64,000 nt of DNA from NCBI GenBank assembly GCA_964627605.1, contig CAZVGZ010000002.1:62001-126000 (forward strand), in the 5' to 3' direction. Shown here one piece after another: positions 60,182 through 64,000 of this stretch. Positions within the stretch are counted from its first letter, which is position 1, and each line of letters starts with the position of its first letter. Both the position numbers and the translations under genes were made by a program. The notes beneath the pieces are model-generated. The model did not search any database and was not told the DNA's origin. It worked only from the letters and a program-made list of their open reading frames with translations. The DNA is from CAZVGZ01 sp964627605. Lineage in GTDB: Bacteria; Latescibacterota; MWCZ01; CAZVGZ01.

Positions 60182-60215
60182 ATTGTGCTCCAGATCGCTT
60201 TGTCCTGCAGTTGCC

Positions 60216-60253
60216 AAAAAACAACGCGCCACTCCGATATAGGGCGTGGCGCG
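60216..60253 (-). terminator. Intrinsic terminator between nuoN and tyrS
   Basis: On the minus strand CGCGCCAC pairs with GTGGCGCG (60253-60246 and 60232-60225) across a 13-nt loop and is followed by TTGTTTTTT. It lies 26 nt after the nuoN stop and would end the nuo operon transcript. Confidence 0.8.
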
Positions 60254-60278
60254 GCGTCGGGAGGTAGCAGGGCCAATT

Positions 60279-61766
60279 TTATGGCAACCACGCCAACGAC
60301 GCCATCGGGGCCAACGCTCGCACGGACATTTCAGCAGCCGCCAGAAAAGCCCCAGGTGCTATCCCAACATAGATGACCGCTGCAGCCACCAACAGGAGCG
60401 GCAAATATGCCACCGGCGTCATCTTAAATGTGAGCGGCTTCGCGCGCCCTTCCATGTACATTCGAATTATGATTCTCAGATAGTAATATACAGCCATCGC
60501 ACTATTAAGCGCAGCGAAGATCGCTAGATAGTATAGCCCGCCGGTGATCGCCGACTTGAACGCAAACAGCTTCCCAGCGAAACCCACCAACGGCGGCAAC
60601 CCGGAGAGCGACAACAGAAACAGCGCGAGGAGACCCGCCAAAAGAGGATGACTTCGAGCCAAACCCCGTATCTGATCCAGGTCCACCCGGTCCTCTTCAT
60701 CGCCAGCGATAGCAGAGATCGCCGCGAATGCGCCGATGGTTCCCAAAACGTATGCCACGAGATAGAACAGCGCCGAGTGGCCACCGACCGTCACTGAGGT
60801 CCCACCAGCCAGAGCCATCAAAATGAAACCCACATGGGCGATCGACGAGTAAGCCAGAACTCGCTTTACGTCGTGCTGAACAAGCGCGATCAGGTTACCG
60901 ACGATCATGGTGATCGCCGCCATCCAAGGCCAAAGATCACCCCAAAGCGCGCCGTCGGTCGCAACAGCGGGATAGACGATTCTCAGCAGAACTACCACAG
61001 CAGCGGTCTTAGAAGCCGCAGCGAGGAAGCCGGTCGTCGGCGTCGGTGCCCCCTGGTAGACATCAGGAGTCCAAAGGTGGAACGGCACCGCCGAGATTTT
61101 GAACGCGATGCCAACTATCAGCAGGGCAACTCCCACCCGTACCATCGGCGACACCGTAAAAGCCAACTCTGATCCCAACAGCACCGATCCGGTCTTGCCG
61201 TAGACCAGAGCCACACCATATAAGAAAAAGGCCGATGCGAAACCACCGAGAAGGAAATATTTTACCGCAGCCTCAGCGCTGTCAGAATGGGTCTTCCGAA
61301 AACCTATGAGCACGTACAGCGCCAGTGAGAGCGTCTCCAGCGAGGCGAAGATGACGATCAGATGGTTGGACGAGACCATCATGAGCATCCCAAACGTGCT
61401 GAAAAGCAGCATCGCCTGAAACTCACCGATTGACAGGTCTCGCGCGGCCAGATACCCCTCTGCCACCAGAACCGTCACAAGCGCAATCGCACAGATAAGC
61501 ATCCCCGCAAAAACAGCCATACCGTCGATCAGAATCGCGTCGCCGAAAGCCGTGAAGGCAAACATCGTGGACGTCGCCGCAATCCCGGTCGGGGTCTGGT
61601 AAAACAGCGCGGTAGCCACAAGCAGCGCGGCGGCGCCGATCCATGTGGCGCAGACTCTACAGCTTGATGGATGGAACGCGTCCCATAGCAGCACCAGTAT
61701 GGCCCCGCCCAAGACCACAAGATGCGGCAGTATGACCGCTATGTCATGTGTAGTTATACCGGTCAT
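60279..61766 (-). CDS. nuoN: NADH-quinone oxidoreductase subunit N
   Basis: A 495-residue antiporter-like membrane subunit of complex I with about 14 helices. Diagnostic stretches are SLALYVLIGFRKTHSDSAEAAVKYFLLG, PFHLWTPDVYQGAPTPTTGFLAAASKTAAV and ALVQHDVKRVLAYSSIAHVGF (here shortened: PFHLWTPDVYQGAPTPTTG; DVKRVLAYSSIAHVGF). The Lys and Glu residues on helices 7 and 8 that move protons are present in those blocks. Its ATG overlaps the nuoM stop (ATGA). An intrinsic terminator follows. It closes the nuo operon as in most bacteria. Identity is secure. Confidence 0.96.
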   Translation of the reverse strand: MTGITTHDIAVILPHLVVLGGAILVLLWDAFHPSSCRVCATWIGAAALLVATALFYQTPTGIAATSTMFAFTAFGDAILIDGMAVFAGMLICAIALVTVLVAEGYLAARDLSIGEFQAMLLFSTFGMLMMVSSNHLIVIFASLETLSLALYVLIGFRKTHSDSAEAAVKYFLLGGFASAFFLYGVALVYGKTGSVLLGSELAFTVSPMVRVGVALLIVGIAFKISAVPFHLWTPDVYQGAPTPTTGFLAAASKTAAVVVLLRIVYPAVATDGALWGDLWPWMAAITMIVGNLIALVQHDVKRVLAYSSIAHVGFILMALAGGTSVTVGGHSALFYLVAYVLGTIGAFAAISAIAGDEEDRVDLDQIRGLARSHPLLAGLLALFLLSLSGLPPLVGFAGKLFAFKSAITGGLYYLAIFAALNSAMAVYYYLRIIIRMYMEGRAKPLTFKMTPVAYLPLLLVAAAVIYVGIAPGAFLAAAEMSVRALAPMASLAWLP

Positions 61767-63301
61767 CGCCGTGGCTCCATTCTAGATTCTGCCAGGCGTG
61801 CATCGGTATCTAGAGCCTCTGTCTGAGCCGCGTTTACACCCTTGATTAGCTTCTCGGCTGAGCCTTCAACGACCCCGAGGAACGAAGACGGAAACAGTCC
61901 GATCCAGACGGTCATCACCACGATGGGCACCAAAGTCACCAGCTCCCTTAGGTTAAGATCGGGCCACGGCTGCCTCAAATCACCAGGTTCGGTCCCGTAG
62001 ACCACCCGCTGATACATCCACAGCAGGTATACCGCCGCCAGAATCACCCCAGATGTGCCCACCACTGCAAACCATGGGTTCGATCCGGCAAACGCCCCGG
62101 CAAGCGCCAAAAACTCTCCTACAAAGCCGTTCAGCCCCGGCAAGCCCACGCTTGAGAGCGTGATTATCAGAAACAGCCCTGCATATACAGGCATTGTGTT
62201 GCCGATACCGCCAAGTTCGTCGAACCGCCGCGTGTGAGATCTCTCGTACAGCATCCCCACACACAAAAACAGCCCGCCGGTGCTCACACCGTGATTGACC
62301 ATCTGTATGACACCGCCGGTTACGCCTTCCACGTTCAGCGCGAACATTCCAAGAATGATAAAACCCATATGGCTCACGCTGGAATACGCTACTAGCTTTT
62401 TGAAATCCTCTTGAACGAACGACACCAGAGCGCCGTAGATTATCCCAACCACCGCAAGCGTCTGCATGTAGGGGGCGACAACTACGATCGCTTCTGGAAA
62501 CAGCGGAAAGCAGAACCTGAGAATGGCGTATGAACCGGTCTTAAGCAGCACCCCAGCAAGAATAACCGAGCCTGCGGTAGGTGCCTCGACATGCGCCAGC
62601 GGTAACCAGGTGTGGAACGGAAACAGCGGTACTTTTATCGCAAACGCCAACAGGAACGCCAAACACAACCACAACTGCTGCGAAAGTGTGATTACCGAAA
62701 TGTCGATCGCCGTCAGATCAAACGTCAGGCCCCCAGTAGCTGGTTGGCAGAGGAGCGCCAACGAGACCATCGAGACCAGCATTAGAACCGAGCCGACCAT
62801 GGTATACAGAACAAAGATGACTGTCGCTTTAAGTTTCTGCTCGCCGCCCCAGATGCCGATGATGAAGTACATCGGCACGAGCATCGCTTCCCAAAAGACA
62901 TAGAACAGAATCAGGTCGAGCGCCACGAAAACGCCCAACATCGCAGCCTGGAGCCATAGCAACGCCGCCATGAACCCAGCGACCTTTTCAGTTATCGAAT
63001 TCCACGAGATCAGCACCGCCAGAGGCGTCAAAAAGGTCGTCAGCAAGATCAGGAAAACGCTCAAACCATCTACGCCGACATGATACGAAACACCCAACGC
63101 CGCGATCCACACGCAGTTCTCTTCGAGCTGCATCCCCGAGTTGCCGCTGTCATACTGATTCCACAGCATTAGCGCCGCAAGGAACACCACAACAGACGCC
63201 ACCAGCGCTGTCCATCTGACTATGCCTGGGCGGCTCCTTGGCAGCAGCCACACCACGCCACCAGCCACAGCCGACAGCAGTATCAGCCCTGAAATACTCA
63301 C
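61763..63301 (-). CDS. nuoM: NADH-quinone oxidoreductase subunit M
   Basis: A 512-residue antiporter-like subunit of complex I. Diagnostic blocks are SYHVGVDGLSVFLILLTTFL, DLILFYVFWEAMLVPMYFII, LPLAHVEAPTAGSVILAGVL and KLVAYSSVSHMGFIILGMF, with the conserved proton-channel Glu and Lys residues in their usual places. Spacing to nuoL is 26 nt, and the nuoN start overlaps its stop as ATGA. Length fits the family. Confidence 0.96.
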   Translation of the reverse strand: MSISGLILLSAVAGGVVWLLPRSRPGIVRWTALVASVVVFLAALMLWNQYDSGNSGMQLEENCVWIAALGVSYHVGVDGLSVFLILLTTFLTPLAVLISWNSITEKVAGFMAALLWLQAAMLGVFVALDLILFYVFWEAMLVPMYFIIGIWGGEQKLKATVIFVLYTMVGSVLMLVSMVSLALLCQPATGGLTFDLTAIDISVITLSQQLWLCLAFLLAFAIKVPLFPFHTWLPLAHVEAPTAGSVILAGVLLKTGSYAILRFCFPLFPEAIVVVAPYMQTLAVVGIIYGALVSFVQEDFKKLVAYSSVSHMGFIILGMFALNVEGVTGGVIQMVNHGVSTGGLFLCVGMLYERSHTRRFDELGGIGNTMPVYAGLFLIITLSSVGLPGLNGFVGEFLALAGAFAGSNPWFAVVGTSGVILAAVYLLWMYQRVVYGTEPGDLRQPWPDLNLRELVTLVPIVVMTVWIGLFPSSFLGVVEGSAEKLIKGVNAAQTEALDTDARLAESRMEPRR

Positions 63302-63327
63302 CTGACGCGCCTCCGGTCAGCCACCAT

Positions 63328-64000
63328 CTAAAGCACCAACCACACGAGAAATGCCGTTCCTACAACCAGTGCGAACGCGTAGCTCCCGGTCTTACCGGTC
63401 TGCCAGAAACTGAGGAAAAAGCCCACGCTCTTCCACAGAAGGCCGCCACCGAACACGACCAAACCGTTGTGTATTACCCAGTCGTCAAAGATTCGCCAAC
63501 ATTTTTGGGCCGACCATACAACTGGTCGGACTACAGCAGCGTTGTAGACCTCGTCCACATACCACTTGTCCCACAGCACTTTGGATATTCCAGCAGGCTG
63601 CTTAGACACCGTAGCCTCTATCGCCTCCGATGACGGGGCACCATACTTCTTCCACGCCAGCACCACGCCAGTTGCCACCATCGCGATGGAGATCGCCATC
63701 AGTATGGTCTCAACACTGGCTGAAGGATGCTCCAAACCGGTCCTTAACGGTGCGCTTTCTCCAATGAGATGGCTAAACCAGGTGGACATATGAAACGGAA
63801 GCTCTACGTAACCAGTGAGAATCGAACCCGCCGCCAAGATCATCAACGGAATGGTCATTACCAGCCCAGGAACGTGAAGATCACCGGACTTCGCCATCTC
63901 AGAGCGCGGTTCACCGTGGAATGTCAGAAATACCAGTCGCCACGTATAGAAAGCCGTCATCCCAGCGCCAAGGACGCCCAACGCCCACGGGCCGTAATTC
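63328..64000 (-). CDS. nuoL: NADH-quinone oxidoreductase subunit L (C-terminal part)
   Basis: The gene continues beyond the window; the visible 224 codons cover the C-terminal third. MTAFYTWRLVFLTFHGEPRS is the start of the antiporter helix 12-13 region, and the long segment DKWYVDEVYNAAVVRPVVWS belongs to the lateral helix and following helices, both specific to NuoL. No stop or frameshift is seen. Order nuoL-nuoM-nuoN is that of standard complex I operons. Confidence 0.92.
   Translation of the reverse strand, partial: NYGPWALGVLGAGMTAFYTWRLVFLTFHGEPRSEMAKSGDLHVPGLVMTIPLMILAAGSILTGYVELPFHMSTWFSHLIGESAPLRTGLEHPSASVETILMAISIAMVATGVVLAWKKYGAPSSEAIEATVSKQPAGISKVLWDKWYVDEVYNAAVVRPVVWSAQKCWRIFDDWVIHNGLVVFGGGLLWKSVGFFLSFWQTGKTGSYAFALVVGTAFLVWLVL

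Noticed and set aside
60182..60232. N-terminal extension of tyrS
   Set aside because: It overlaps the nuoN terminator hairpin and lacks a ribosome site; ATG 60181 with GGAG upstream is better.

Overview
The window reads as chromosome from an uncultured Gram-negative bacterium. It encodes an outer-membrane assembly lipoprotein (BamD), two outer-membrane beta-barrel proteins, lipoproteins and complex I subunits. A 29-residue Lys/Arg-rich protein next to HU resembles small ribosome-associated proteins of the Bacteroidota/Chlorobi (FCB) side of the tree. Many genes for sulfatase, PhyH dioxygenase, DUF4091, BNR-repeat, GH99-like, uroporphyrinogen-decarboxylase-like and DUF4159 proteins suggest a degrader of polysaccharides and osmolytes, of the kind seen in Latescibacterota/Poribacteria-like lineages. 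That assignment is an inference from gene content; no rRNA is present. Several genes use TTG or GTG starts behind good Shine-Dalgarno sequences, and 4-bp ATGA/GTGA overlaps mark the operons. No CRISPR array was seen.

Layout: 0.06-6.1 kb (+) is catabolic: aldolase, PhyH dioxygenase, cysteine hydrolase, then a choline-sulfatase-type sulfatase followed 7 nt later by glycerol kinase. 6.2-12.5 kb (-) holds a TatD/radical-SAM fusion, nadD, bamD and a translationally coupled trio (secreted protein, PorV-like barrel, lipoprotein). 12.8-16.7 kb (+) is a 2-oxoacid:acceptor oxidoreductase operon with gamma, GltD/ferredoxin and alpha subunits and a rhodanese, but no TPP-binding beta subunit. 16.8-26.3 kb is accessory: a frameshifted lipoprotein, a GH99-like protein, a 1109-aa propeller/DUF4091 protein, a deleted IS3 element next to an SGNH-hydrolase stump, a Tat-exported LarA-like protein, a propeller gene cut by an in-frame TAG, and a UroD-like protein. 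26.6-31.7 kb concerns the envelope (radical SAM, GT2, Wzi-like barrel, flippase-like protein). 31.9-37.0 kb carries hflC-hflK, a PfkB kinase and recG.

37.1-39.4 kb has a doubly frameshifted BNR-repeat gene and a TIM-barrel isomerase. 39.6-43.4 kb (-) is a compact oxidative-stress operon (perR-like, sod, rubrerythrin, CCG Fe-S protein, DUF3501) with a promoter and overlapping PerR/Fur-type box. 43.6-44.4 kb is a graveyard of mobile DNA (tRNA-like fragment, rearranged IS3 remnant, serine-recombinase remnant) next to tRNA-Pro and tRNA-Arg; the tRNAs directly follow the small basic protein and HU, with sppA upstream. 46.0-48.5 kb has an arabinokinase/galactokinase-like gene and galT. 48.6-50.8 kb has an orphan sigma70 promoter with a Val-rich mini-ORF, a TIM-barrel-like protein and an FRG-domain remnant. 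50.9-56.6 kb holds glyQS, a DAG/polyprenol-kinase-like gene, an OPT-like transporter and map preceded by a decayed map copy. 56.7-64 kb (-) has DUF4159, BNR-repeat, GerW, tyrS and nuoN-nuoM-nuoL (nuoL runs off the window).

The most unusual points are the beta-less oxidoreductase operon with a rhodanese, the self-regulated peroxide/superoxide operon, the protein-to-tRNA abutment, and several internally deleted or inverted gene remnants.
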